From NCBI RefSeq assembly GCF_003258515.1, contig NZ_QGEH01000001.1, positions 1,054,001 through 1,118,000 of the forward strand: a DNA stretch of 64,000 bases, written 5' to 3'. The stretch comes from Marinobacter bohaiensis. GTDB taxonomy: Bacteria > Pseudomonadota > Gammaproteobacteria > Pseudomonadales > Oleiphilaceae. This document shows, in pieces, positions 18,267-27,276 of the stretch. Position numbers and translations under genes: made by a program. The first letter of the stretch is position 1. Every line of letters starts with the position of its first letter. The notes beneath the pieces were generated by a model, which was not told the origin of the DNA, made no database searches, and saw nothing but the letters and a program-made list of their open reading frames with translations.

Positions 18267-19301
18267 ATGCCGAATGCTTTTTCATCCGTCTTCACATCCC
18301 GCAAGGGCCGGGCGCTGGGTGCCCTGGCGCTGGTTCTGTCGCTGGCCGGCCCGGCTTCGGCGGCGGATCGTCAACTGCTGAACTCGTCCTACGATATCGC
18401 GCGGGAACTGTTCGCCGACTACAACGAACTGTTTGCCAGGCACTGGCAGGAAGAGACCGGTGAAACCGTCGAGATCCAGCAGTCCCACGCTGGTTCCTCC
18501 AAGCAGGCGCGCGCCATCCTGCAGGGGCTCGACGCGGACGTCGTGACCTACAACCAGGTGACTGACGTGAACATCCTCGCCGAGCGCGGCCGCCTGATTC
18601 CCGAGGACTGGGCCTCGCGCCTGCCCAACAACAGCTCGCCGTACTACTCCACCATGGCGTTCCTGGTGCGCGACGGTAACCCCAAGAACATCGAGAACTG
18701 GGATGACCTGATCCGTGAGGACGTGGAGCTGATCATGCCCAACCCGAAGACGTCCGGTAACGGCCGCTACACGTACCTGGCGGCGCTGGGCTACGCCAAG
18801 GACAAGTACGGTGATGACCAGGATAAAATCGACGCTTTCATGAGCGAGCTGCTCGGCCACGTCAAGGTGTTCGACTCCGGCGGTCGTGGCGCCACCACCA
18901 CCTTCGTTGAGCGCGGCCTGGGCGACGTATTGCTGACGTTCGAGTCCGAGGTTAACAACATCCCCGAGCTGAACCCGGACAAGCAGTTCGAAGTGGTGGT
19001 GCCGAAGGTCAGCTTCCTGGCCGAATTCCCGGTGGCGTGGATCGACAAGAACATCGAGAAGAAGGGCAACGAGAAGCTGGCCAAAGAGTACCTGGAATAC
19101 CTCTACTCCGAGGATGCCCAGCGCCTGCTGGCGGGTTTCAACTATCGGGTCCACAACGAAACCGTGCAGAAAGAGATGGCGGACAAGTTCCCGGACCTCA
19201 AGCTGATGTCGATCCAGGAGATCGCTGGCAGCTGGGAAAGCGCCATGCAGACTCACTTCGCCAGCGGCGGCAAGCTCGACCAGCTGCAGCGTCAGCGCTA
19301 G
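18267..19301 (+). CDS. sbp: Sulfate ABC transporter substrate-binding protein
   Basis: A 344-residue periplasmic protein with a Sec signal peptide ([23 protein letters not shown], cleaved after about residue 33). The mature start [20 protein letters not shown] is the classic Sbp/CysP signature, followed by the ligand-loop sequence [11 protein letters not shown]. It delivers sulfate (or thiosulfate) to the CysTWA permease encoded immediately downstream. The ATG at 18267 has GGGAG 11 nt upstream; an ATG ten codons earlier lacks a site. The AT-rich stretch at 18100-18240 likely holds a CysB-type activated promoter, but I cannot define the site. Confidence 0.93.
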   Translation: MPNAFSSVFTSRKGRALGALALVLSLAGPASAADRQLLNSSYDIARELFADYNELFARHWQEETGETVEIQQSHAGSSKQARAILQGLDADVVTYNQVTDVNILAERGRLIPEDWASRLPNNSSPYYSTMAFLVRDGNPKNIENWDDLIREDVELIMPNPKTSGNGRYTYLAALGYAKDKYGDDQDKIDAFMSELLGHVKVFDSGGRGATTTFVERGLGDVLLTFESEVNNIPELNPDKQFEVVVPKVSFLAEFPVAWIDKNIEKKGNEKLAKEYLEYLYSEDAQRLLAGFNYRVHNETVQKEMADKFPDLKLMSIQEIAGSWESAMQTHFASGGKLDQLQRQR

Positions 19302-19317
19302 GAACGTGCGTTGATCC

Positions 19318-20190
19318 ATGGCGACCACTGATGTGCCCGCGCGGTCGGCTTCCCGCCTGACCGCGCCCAAATCCAAACGCGTGTTGCCGGGGTTCGGTCT
19401 AAGCCTCGGCATTTCGCTTTTCTTCATCAGCCTGGTGTTGCTGCTGCCGATCGCCGGTCTGGTGATCCGTGCCGGCGGCATGGGCTGGGACCAGTTCTGG
19501 TTCGTGATCACCGACCCGCGCGTGGTGGCTTCCTACAAGGTCACCGCGCTGGCGGCCTTGGGCGCGTCCCTGTTCAACTGCGTGTTCGGGCTGTTGATGG
19601 CCTGGGTACTGGTGCGTTATGACTTCCCGGGCAAACGCCTGCTGGACGCGATCATGGATCTGCCATTCGCGTTGCCCACGGCGGTGGCCGGCATCACCCT
19701 GGCGACGTTGTTCGCCGAGAACGGCTGGTACGGGCAGGTGCTGTCGTCGATGGGCATCGAAGTGGCCTACACGCCGCTGGGCATTGTGGTGGCCATGGCG
19801 TTCACCAGCGTGCCGTTCGTGGTGCGCACGGTGCAGCCGGTGCTGGAAGAGCTTGCACCGGAGGACGAAGAGGCGGCCATGAGCCTGGGCGCTTCGGATT
19901 TCACCGTGTTCCGCCGCATCCTGTTTCCCGCGCTCTGGCCGGCGGTGGTTACCGGCGGCGCCCTGTCGTTCGCGCGCAGTCTGGGTGAGTACGGCGCGGT
20001 GATTTTCATCGCCGGCAATTCCCCCTACGTCAGCGAAGTGATCAGCCTGATGATCTTCGTGCGGCTGGAGGAGTACGACTTCCCGGCCGCCAGCGCCATT
20101 GCGGCGGTGGTCATGACTGTGTCGCTGTTGCTGCTGCTGGCCATCAACATCTGGCAGGGGCGCTACCTCAAGCGCCTGCACGGAGGTTAG
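19318..20190 (+). CDS. cysT: Sulfate ABC transporter permease CysT (CysU)
   Basis: A 290-residue inner-membrane permease with six hydrophobic segments. The BPD_transp_1 coupling loop EEAAMSLGASDFTVFRRILFP carries the EAA motif that contacts the ATPase. It has the CysT-typical DLPFALPTAVAGITLATLF. It forms a heterodimer with CysW in the sulfate importer. It starts 16 bp after sbp; the ribosome site is weak (AGGAACG, about 13 nt away). Confidence 0.93.
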   Translation: MATTDVPARSASRLTAPKSKRVLPGFGLSLGISLFFISLVLLLPIAGLVIRAGGMGWDQFWFVITDPRVVASYKVTALAALGASLFNCVFGLLMAWVLVRYDFPGKRLLDAIMDLPFALPTAVAGITLATLFAENGWYGQVLSSMGIEVAYTPLGIVVAMAFTSVPFVVRTVQPVLEELAPEDEEAAMSLGASDFTVFRRILFPALWPAVVTGGALSFARSLGEYGAVIFIAGNSPYVSEVISLMIFVRLEEYDFPAASAIAAVVMTVSLLLLLAINIWQGRYLKRLHGG

Positions 20191-20193
20191 GGG

Positions 20194-21024
20194 ATGAGTG
20201 CACCGAAACATCGTCGCGTTGGCGACGGCGCGCTGATTCGCCGTAGCCTGATCGGGTTGGCCGTGTTGCTGACCGTGCTGCTGCTGTTCATGCCGCTGGT
20301 GCTGATCTTCGTGCAGGCGTTTGCCGACGGCTGGGGCAGCTACATCGCCAATATCTTTGATCAGTACACGCTCCACGCTATCGGCCTGACCCTGTTCGTG
20401 GCCCTGCTGACGGTGCCGCTGAACATGGTGTTCGGCATCTTCCTGGCGTGGCTGGTGACCCGTTTCCGCTTCCCGGGGCGCAAGCTGCTGACCACGCTGA
20501 TCGACATCCCGTTCGCCGTGTCGCCGGTGGTGGCCGGTTTGCTCTATCTGCTGCTCTACGGCAGCAATGGCTGGGTCGGCCAGTGGCTGGGGCAGTATGA
20601 TATCCAGCTCATGTTCGCCTGGCCCGGTATCGTCATGGTGACGGTGTTCGTGACCTGCCCGTTCGTCGCCCGCGAGCTGATCCCGCTGATGCAGCAGCAG
20701 GGCCGCGAAGAGGAAGAGGCCGGCGTGGTGCTGGGCGCCTCCGGCTGGCAGTTGTTCCGCCGCATCACCCTGCCCAACATCCGCTGGGCGTTGATCTACG
20801 GGGTGATTCTCACCAACGCCCGGGCCGTGGGCGAGTTCGGCGCGGTGTCGGTGGTGTCCGGCAACATTCGCGGCGAGACCAACACCCTGCCGCTGCACGT
20901 GGAACTGCTGTACCAGGACTACAACATCGCCGGGGCGTTTGCGGCCTCGTCCCTGCTGGCGGGCATCGCGCTGATCACGCTGGTGGTGAAAGCCATCGTG
21001 GAATGGCGCCAGAGCCGAATTTAA
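20194..21024 (+). CDS. cysW: Sulfate ABC transporter permease CysW
   Basis: A 276-residue permease paralogous to CysT, with six membrane segments and the EAA loop EEAGVVLGASGWQLFRRITLP. The region DIPFAVSPVVAGLLYLLLYG is CysW-like. It is separated from cysT by 3 nt with GGAGG upstream, so it is part of the sbp-cysT-cysW-cysA operon. It is expected to pair with CysT in the membrane channel. Confidence 0.93.
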   Translation: MSAPKHRRVGDGALIRRSLIGLAVLLTVLLLFMPLVLIFVQAFADGWGSYIANIFDQYTLHAIGLTLFVALLTVPLNMVFGIFLAWLVTRFRFPGRKLLTTLIDIPFAVSPVVAGLLYLLLYGSNGWVGQWLGQYDIQLMFAWPGIVMVTVFVTCPFVARELIPLMQQQGREEEEAGVVLGASGWQLFRRITLPNIRWALIYGVILTNARAVGEFGAVSVVSGNIRGETNTLPLHVELLYQDYNIAGAFAASSLLAGIALITLVVKAIVEWRQSRI

Positions 21025-21033
21025 GGGTTTTCC

Positions 21034-22158
21034 ATGAGTATCGAAATCCAGGGCATCAACAAGTTCTTCGACCAGTTCCAGGCGCTGCACGACATTGACC
21101 TGACCATCCCCGATGGCCAGCTCACGGCGCTGCTGGGGCCGTCCGGTTCCGGCAAGACCACGCTGCTGCGCATCATCGCGGGCCTGGAAACTCCGGAGCG
21201 GGGCAGGATCCTGTTCAGCGGCCGTGACGTCACGCAACTGCACGTGCGCGACCGCCGCGTTGGCTTCGTGTTCCAGCACTACGCGCTGTTCCGCCACATG
21301 ACCGTGGCCCAGAATGTGGCCTTCGGTCTGGATGTGCTGCCGCGTGGTGAGCGTCCGGGCAAGCCCGAGATCCGCAAGCGCGTCAAAGAGCTGCTGGAGA
21401 TGGTCCAGCTCGACCACCTGGCCGGGCGTTACCCGGCGCAGCTGTCTGGTGGCCAGAAACAGCGCATCGCCCTGGCGCGCGCCATGGCCATGCGCCCGGA
21501 AATCCTGTTGCTGGACGAACCCTTCGGCGCGCTCGACGCCAAAGTGCGCAAGGACCTGCGCCGCTGGCTGCGCAATCTGCACGACGAGCTGCACTTCACC
21601 AGTGTGTTCGTCACCCATGACCAGGAAGAGGCGCTGGAGCTGTCCGACCAGGTGGTGGTGATGAGCAACGGTCGGGTGGAGCAGGTGGACTCGCCGCTGG
21701 AACTCTACGCTCGTCCGGACAGCCGTTTCGTGTTCGAATTCCTGGGGCAGGTCAACGTGCTGTCCGGCCGCATCAGCGACGGCGCCATCCGTCAGGGCGA
21801 CGCCTGGGTGCGCCTGCCCGAGAGCTGCGACAACGACGACGCCCAGCTTTACCTGCGCCCCCACGAGGTACGCCTGACTCAGACACCGGGCGAGGACGCC
21901 CACCTGCCGTTCCGCATCGAGGCGATCAACGTGATCGGCGCCGAAGTCCGCATCGAACTCAAGCCCGATGGCTGGGCCTGCGACGAGCTCTGGGAAGTCG
22001 GCATCAGCCACACCGAGTTCAACGCCCGCCGGCCCCAGCGCGGCGACCGCTGCTACGCGGTGCCGGAAGTGGGCCACCTGTTCTGCGAACACGCCGAGGA
22101 GCCGCGCACCCTGGACTGGGCGCAGCGCCAGGATGCCGAGATGCATCAGACGTCGTAA
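21034..22158 (+). CDS. cysA: Sulfate/thiosulfate ABC transporter ATPase CysA
   Basis: A 374-residue ATPase. Walker [10 protein letters not shown] lies at about 34-42, the Q-loop and signature [14 protein letters not shown] follow, then Walker [13 protein letters not shown] and the H-loop VTHDQEEA. The C-terminal about 130 residues form the TOBE-like regulatory domain ([10 protein letters not shown]). It energises sulfate import and starts 9 nt after cysW. It is the last gene of the operon. Its length is usual for the family. Confidence 0.95.
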   Translation: MSIEIQGINKFFDQFQALHDIDLTIPDGQLTALLGPSGSGKTTLLRIIAGLETPERGRILFSGRDVTQLHVRDRRVGFVFQHYALFRHMTVAQNVAFGLDVLPRGERPGKPEIRKRVKELLEMVQLDHLAGRYPAQLSGGQKQRIALARAMAMRPEILLLDEPFGALDAKVRKDLRRWLRNLHDELHFTSVFVTHDQEEALELSDQVVVMSNGRVEQVDSPLELYARPDSRFVFEFLGQVNVLSGRISDGAIRQGDAWVRLPESCDNDDAQLYLRPHEVRLTQTPGEDAHLPFRIEAINVIGAEVRIELKPDGWACDELWEVGISHTEFNARRPQRGDRCYAVPEVGHLFCEHAEEPRTLDWAQRQDAEMHQTS

Positions 22159-22243
22159 TCTCGGCGGGGCCCGTCACTGCTAAGCTGTTTGGGTCCGGTA
22201 CGATGTCCGCCGGGCCCATCGAACCAGCAGGGCAGGACGCACC

Positions 22244-22741
22244 ATGTTGACGAAATGGCTTGTCATTCCACTCCTTTCGCTGAGTGTCTATCTGCTTGCC
22301 GGCTGCAGCACGGCACCTCAATCCGGAGCGCCCGATCCCCGGCCTGATCCCGAAAACAACGCGGCAGCCGCCTCGGGTGCCTCCGGCGCGGTCGACGTGG
22401 TCCGGCGCTACTACGCGGCGCTCAGTGTCGGCGACTACGACACGGCCTATGAACTGTGGGGCGATTCCGGCCCGCCGAATCAGTCCTACGCAGACTTCGT
22501 CAGCGGCTACGATCGCACCAGACAAGTGGCGGTCGGCGTAACGGGCGATGTCCGGCTCGAAGGCGCCGCCGGTTCCCTCTACGCCACCGTGCCGGTGATC
22601 GTCCGGGCGACGCGGGACGACGGCCAGGCTCAGCGCTTCTCCGGTCACTACATCCTGCGCCGCGTCAACGACGTGCCCGGCGCATCCGCCGCGTCGCTGC
22701 GCTGGCATCTGTATGACGCGGACCTGCAGCCGGTACGCTGA
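22244..22741 (+). CDS. Putative lipoprotein of unknown function
   Basis: A 165-residue protein with a lipoprotein signal peptide and lipobox LAGC (Cys21). A Pro/Ala-rich linker of about 30 residues follows, then a compact domain that begins VDVVRRYYAALSVGDYDTAYELWG. That opening resembles NTF2-like/SnoaL folds, which often start with a Y..A...GD..A.. helix. The function is unknown. A second small lipoprotein gene follows after 38 bp on the same strand. AGGA precedes the ATG. Confidence 0.75.
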   Translation: MLTKWLVIPLLSLSVYLLAGCSTAPQSGAPDPRPDPENNAAAASGASGAVDVVRRYYAALSVGDYDTAYELWGDSGPPNQSYADFVSGYDRTRQVAVGVTGDVRLEGAAGSLYATVPVIVRATRDDGQAQRFSGHYILRRVNDVPGASAASLRWHLYDADLQPVR

Positions 22742-22779
22742 AACGGATCTCAAGGAAGCCCCTGGGGGAGAGCCCTGTC

Positions 22780-22968
22780 ATGAAACGTCTCACCCTGTGC
22801 GTGGTCACGCTGCTGCTTGTGGGCTGTTCCAGTCGCGGTACGTACGACAGCATTCAGGATAGCGGCAAGCGGGAATGCGCCCGACAGCCGCCGGGCGCTT
22901 ACGAAAGCTGCATGGAGCGCTACGGGCTGGATTACGATGAGTATGAGCGGGAGCGGTCAGCGCTTTAG
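22780..22968 (+). CDS. Small lipoprotein, unknown function
   Basis: A 62-residue protein with a signal peptide and lipobox LVGC (Cys16). The mature part is about 46 residues with two Cys (ECARQPP and ESCMERYG) and a charged C-terminus ending YDEYERERSAL. A strong GGGGGAGAG site precedes the ATG. It resembles short conserved lipoproteins of gammaproteobacteria with an ECARQPPGAYESCMER-type motif, whose function is unknown. Confidence 0.72.
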   Translation: MKRLTLCVVTLLLVGCSSRGTYDSIQDSGKRECARQPPGAYESCMERYGLDYDEYERERSAL

Positions 22969-23142
22969 CCGCTTGTCTGGCCAGAATGAAGCCCAGCCGC
23001 CGCGCCTTGAGCAGCGCCCGGATCCGGTTGTCACCGTCGAACCGTGCCGGCATTTCCAGGGTGGCCTGCTGGCGCGGGTTTAAACTTCGCACGATATCCG
23101 TCGGGTGCTCATATTTCTAGTTGGGCAATCAGGCGGCCCGGC

Positions 23143-25746
23143 TCATCGGCCCTTCCCGGCACTCTCGTCGGCCGTTTGCCGTAACGCCCAGCGACAGAAC
23201 TCATCCACCGGCATGGGCTTGGCAAACAGGTAGCCCTGCAGCCGGTGGCAGCCCAGCTCGTCGAGCTTCGCCACGGTGGACTGGTCCTCCACGCCTTCGG
23301 CCACGCTTTCCAGGTTGAGGGTGCGGGCCAGTTTCAGGGTGTTCTTGACGATTTCCAGGTCGTTGCGGTTGGAGCACATCTGGCTGATGAAGCAGCGGTC
23401 GATCTTCAGTTCGTGGATCGGCAGGCGGCTCAGGTACGCCAGTGACGAGTAGCCCGTGCCGAAATCGTCCAGCGCAATCCGGCAACCGCTGTCGGCGATG
23501 AGCAGCAGGGACCCAATGACCGACTCCATGTTGTGCATCATGGAGGTCTCGGTCACCTCGAAGATCACGCGATCCATGGGAATGCCATGTTCCCGAATGC
23601 CCTCGAGCGCGTCCGGGATGAAGTGGCGGTCGGTCAGGTTCTGAACCGACAGGTTAATGCTGCAGGTGATGTCCAGGTGGCGTTCGCGCAGGGCCTGCAT
23701 GGTTCTCCAGGACTGCGCAACGACGTAGCGCGAGAGCAGGTCCATCAGGCCGGAATTCTCTGCAATCTCAATGATTTCCCAGGGTGGCACGGGGCCGAAG
23801 CGCGGGCTGTGCCAGCGCAACAGGACTTCCGCCCCGACGAGCTCGCGCCCCATATCGGTCATTTGTGGTTGCAGGTACAGCTCCAGTTCGCCGGCTTCGA
23901 TGGCCGATGGCAGGGCCGTCAGCAGTTCCAGTCGGCGTCGGGCGAAGCCGGAAATGTCCTCACTGTACACTTGCACCGGCACCTTGCTGGCCGCACTGCT
24001 GTCCCGCGCGGCCGAGGCGTGCTGGTAGAGGATTTCCGTGCTGTCACCGTGTTCCGGGAAAATGGCTACGCCGCAGTGCAGGTTCATGAGCACGGGAAGC
24101 CGGACGGTGTGGAACGACACTTCATGGTGCCCGACCACCTGTTCGACGTATGGCCGCAGCCTGCCTTTCAGGTGTTCCAGTTCGACGATGAATGCCGCTG
24201 AACCGAACTCGGGGATCGCAATGTATGCCGGTTGTCTGGTTTCCAGGCAAATGGCGCCGCCGAGCATGGCGAGCGTGTGGTTCAGTTTCTTCGTCAACTG
24301 GCAGAACATTTCCTCCGCCAGATGGCGTCCCATGCTGGACGCTATGTCTTTGACCTGCGGGTAGTGGACCAGCACCAGAGCGACCGTTTGCTCCCGGCTG
24401 ATGACCGTTTGCAGCTGTTGGTTGAGCATTGAGGTGTTGGGCAGGTTGGTGACCGGGTCATGCATGGCTTGCTCGAGACTCTGAATTTCCAGATCCCGAA
24501 TCTGATTCTCGGCCAGTTGGTGTCTTTGCAGGGCCGCCAGTTTACGCGCCCGTTCGTCCTTGATGCGGTGGGCCAGGGCAAAGGAGAGCAGCAGCACCTC
24601 GGCGGCCGAGCCGGCCTGCATGGCATGGTTGGTGAGAGCGTTGACCGGCAGAAGATTGAAGACACTCAGCAGATACAGGGCGGCCCCCACGGCAAACGCG
24701 GCCCAGGCCAGTACGAAGTAGCGGGCGCTGGCGACGCCGTCCCTCAGGGCCGCGAGCCCAACGGAGATGACCAGCACGATCACCAGGGTACCCAGCAATC
24801 CGGCAAACAGGGCGCCGTTGGTGGGATCGAGCCAGGTATAGACGATCAGTATCCCGGCCAACCCGGCGGTGATGCCCAGGCTACGTTCCCAGCGATAGGA
24901 AATCTCCTCCCACTTCAGGAAACTGCGAGCAAACATCACGGCAAACAGGGACACCAGTGCGGTGCTGGTGGGGAGGGCATAGCGGGTCAGCAGAGGCTCC
25001 CCGCTCCAGATCCAGGCGCTGCCGGCCCCGGAAATGCAGAGCATCAGCAGGCTGATGGAGCCAATGTAGAGCACATAGTAGCCGTAGGCTGAGTCCCGTA
25101 TCGAAAGAAACAGGAACAGGTTGTAGGTGGCCATGGCCGCCAGGATGCCGAAGTAGATGCCCCAATAGAGGCTTTCCCGGGAAAAGTGGTTCAGCAGACG
25201 ATCCTCACTCCACAGTTCGACCGGCACCTGCAGGGATGTGGCGGAGCTGGCCCGCAGCACCAGGGTCACCTGGCCGCTCAGATCCCGGGGCAAGGGCAGC
25301 GCCACCTCGTAGCTGTGGGCCTGTTTGCGCTGGTTTTCGGTCTTCTCGCGACTGGTGTGGTAGCTCGCCGGTAATTGTCCGTTGGGCAGGATGAACAGGT
25401 CCACTTCCTCAAGCAGAGGGTAGGGGATGACCAGGAACCATTGCTGGCGTAGGGGGCCCGGGATGGTGAGGGAGGTCCGGATCCAGACCGATTGATCGGT
25501 GAATCCCAGGTTCAGCACCCGATCGTCGGACTTGGCCTGCCATGGCTCCTGCTGTACGACTTGCTCAAGAGGCCGGGTACCGTCCAGCCGGTATTCTATG
25601 CGGTCGTTGAGACGGAACTGGCCGCTGTCGCCGTCAATCGACAGCGTTTCGGCGAGGGCCGGCAGGGCGCACGCCAGCCACATGGCCACCATCACCCCCT
25701 TCCACATCGTCACCGGCCCGGTGGTCCATCTGCCGAGATGCATCAT
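23143..25746 (-). CDS. 7TMR-DISM receptor with degenerate GGDEF and EAL domains
   Basis: An 867-residue membrane protein with a signal peptide (1-32). A periplasmic 7TMR-DISM extracellular 2-type domain (about 38-180, with FTDQSVWIR) and seven transmembrane helices (about 192-395) follow. Next are a short coiled coil, a GGDEF-like domain (about 425-595) and an EAL domain (about 605-855). The GGDEF site is lost: the region reads IPEFGSAAF at 511-519. The EAL domain keeps EVL (640-642), Asn698, Glu730, DDFGTGYSS (760-768), Lys781, Glu817 and Gln837, so c-di-GMP phosphodiesterase activity is likely. It starts 18 bp after the PilZ gene, suggesting an operon. DISM sensors generally perceive carbohydrates or other small molecules; the ligand here is unknown. 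Confidence 0.88.
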   Translation of the reverse strand: MMHLGRWTTGPVTMWKGVMVAMWLACALPALAETLSIDGDSGQFRLNDRIEYRLDGTRPLEQVVQQEPWQAKSDDRVLNLGFTDQSVWIRTSLTIPGPLRQQWFLVIPYPLLEEVDLFILPNGQLPASYHTSREKTENQRKQAHSYEVALPLPRDLSGQVTLVLRASSATSLQVPVELWSEDRLLNHFSRESLYWGIYFGILAAMATYNLFLFLSIRDSAYGYYVLYIGSISLLMLCISGAGSAWIWSGEPLLTRYALPTSTALVSLFAVMFARSFLKWEEISYRWERSLGITAGLAGILIVYTWLDPTNGALFAGLLGTLVIVLVISVGLAALRDGVASARYFVLAWAAFAVGAALYLLSVFNLLPVNALTNHAMQAGSAAEVLLLSFALAHRIKDERARKLAALQRHQLAENQIRDLEIQSLEQAMHDPVTNLPNTSMLNQQLQTVISREQTVALVLVHYPQVKDIASSMGRHLAEEMFCQLTKKLNHTLAMLGGAICLETRQPAYIAIPEFGSAAFIVELEHLKGRLRPYVEQVVGHHEVSFHTVRLPVLMNLHCGVAIFPEHGDSTEILYQHASAARDSSAASKVPVQVYSEDISGFARRRLELLTALPSAIEAGELELYLQPQMTDMGRELVGAEVLLRWHSPRFGPVPPWEIIEIAENSGLMDLLSRYVVAQSWRTMQALRERHLDITCSINLSVQNLTDRHFIPDALEGIREHGIPMDRVIFEVTETSMMHNMESVIGSLLLIADSGCRIALDDFGTGYSSLAYLSRLPIHELKIDRCFISQMCSNRNDLEIVKNTLKLARTLNLESVAEGVEDQSTVAKLDELGCHRLQGYLFAKPMPVDEFCRWALRQTADESAGKGR

Positions 25747-25764
25747 GGGATTATCCCGTCCGCT

Positions 25765-27093
25765 CTATTCATCCAGGGGCCTGACCAGGCGGCCGGTGAA
25801 ACCGAGCCGCTCCGCCTGTCGGCAAAAATGGTCGAACCCGCCTTCCGCGATGTCCGGCTGGTTCAGCAGCACCAGGGCTTCCACGAGGCATCCCGGAATA
25901 TCCCGGTTGTTCCAGTCCGGCATGCGCGGCCACATCATGAACTGATCGTGGGACAACACGATTTTCTCCACCTCGATCCGGTTTTCCTGCAGGCGTTCCC
26001 GGACTTTCAGGCTGATGCAGGGATGGGTGTCGTCGGCGATCATCGCGCCCGCTGGCATGTGGGTGTACAGGTCCAGCACGTCATCGCCGCGCTGGGTGAG
26101 GGCAATGTAGAGCGGCTGGTCGTGCAGGTGCTCCAGCGACGCGGTTTGCAGGACCGTGCCCTGGTCGGTGGTGATCTCGTTGTCCTCCTCGTAGCGGGGA
26201 TCGAGGCCAATCACCCGGTCGTACAGGCTGGTGAGATCCTGGCACACGGCGTTGCCGATGCGTCCGGCCCCGCCCAGCACCACAATGCTGTTCTGCTCGC
26301 GGTACTGTGGCCGCTCACGCATTTGCCGGGCGATATCCCAGATCATGTAGCGGGTGCCCAGACTGCCTTCCACCAGGGGCGGGGCGATCTCTATGCCGGC
26401 CTTCTTGACGAAATTGGGCAGGCGCCCGACCAGCGCGATCCGCCGGGCTTCGGGGAAGTCCTGTTGCAGCCGCTCGATGTACAGGCGCACCTTGTCGGAG
26501 TCGGCCTGTAGCTCATCCTCCAGGAACTGCGGCGCGACCATCAGCCCGCGCATGTTCTCGTTGCGGATGAACCCCAGAAGCAGATTGAACGGCATGCGTC
26601 TGGCCATGGCCGGCGTGAAATAGGAGCGCACCTGCTTCTCGTTGCCGTACACCGCGAAGATGAATCTGGGCCTGACCAGGGCCAGTATGAGCGAGCGCAG
26701 ATAGGTGTTGGCCGAGAATACGGCGAAGCGACGGCCCTGCTTCCACAGGGCGCGTCTGGTTCTGGTGCTCAGCCGTTGCCAGAGGGGCGCCACTTCGTAG
26801 AACGCCCGCAACTCCGGGCCCGTAAAGCGACGGTCGTAGAACTGCACACCGATATGGCTCTGGCCGGTATGCATCACCGTCGCCACGACCTTTGTGTCGG
26901 CCTTGTCGCGGAAGTGGATGTCGACCTTTTCGCCGGCGCGGATGAAGATTCCTTCCGGTCGTTTCAGGCGCAACCCGCTTACGGAGATGTCGAGGGTGCT
27001 GGTTTCGAACGCGTGATCGGCATAGCTCACCGTCACCGGTATTCGGATCCCTGACCGCAAATGCCGGCGATACTCCCCATGCATCCTTATCAT
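25765..27093 (-). CDS. PilZ domain protein with C-terminal Rossmann-like domain
   Basis: A 442-residue cytoplasmic protein. Residues 5-110 form a PilZ c-di-GMP-binding domain with RRHLR (RxxxR, Arg9/Arg13) and DISVSG (35-40, D/NxSxxG). The remaining 330 residues look like a dehydrogenase-type fold: VVLGGAGRIGNAV (271-283) is a glycine-rich dinucleotide loop, and LDPR (297-300) puts an Asp at the end of the second strand, favouring NAD. The region between (RPRFIFAVYG..., 141-265) is unassigned. PilZ proteins with an enzyme-like partner are uncommon. The ATG at 27093 follows AAAGGAA; an in-frame ATG 26 codons earlier does not. The next gene encodes a likely c-di-GMP phosphodiesterase. Confidence 0.8.
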   Translation of the reverse strand: MIRMHGEYRRHLRSGIRIPVTVSYADHAFETSTLDISVSGLRLKRPEGIFIRAGEKVDIHFRDKADTKVVATVMHTGQSHIGVQFYDRRFTGPELRAFYEVAPLWQRLSTRTRRALWKQGRRFAVFSANTYLRSLILALVRPRFIFAVYGNEKQVRSYFTPAMARRMPFNLLLGFIRNENMRGLMVAPQFLEDELQADSDKVRLYIERLQQDFPEARRIALVGRLPNFVKKAGIEIAPPLVEGSLGTRYMIWDIARQMRERPQYREQNSIVVLGGAGRIGNAVCQDLTSLYDRVIGLDPRYEEDNEITTDQGTVLQTASLEHLHDQPLYIALTQRGDDVLDLYTHMPAGAMIADDTHPCISLKVRERLQENRIEVEKIVLSHDQFMMWPRMPDWNNRDIPGCLVEALVLLNQPDIAEGGFDHFCRQAERLGFTGRLVRPLDE

Positions 27094-27276
27094 GGCGATT
27101 CCTTTCCGCTCTTTCGAAAATGGAGCAACTGTCCCATTCACAGTCTGGGTCAATCTGCGACAGGTCGCCATTCGTAATCGGGGCCAATCTGTTTCCGCGG
27201 GTCCGTTTGAACCGATAATCGGAGAAGCGCGCTGCTATCGATGGCGCGTTGGGGCGCGTGAAGGGAGCCGGCTTGC

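Noticed and set aside
19399-22146. 915-codon minus-strand frame opposite cysT-cysW-cysA
   Set aside because: Gln/His/Arg-rich translation without domains; it is the shadow of three well-conserved transporter genes.
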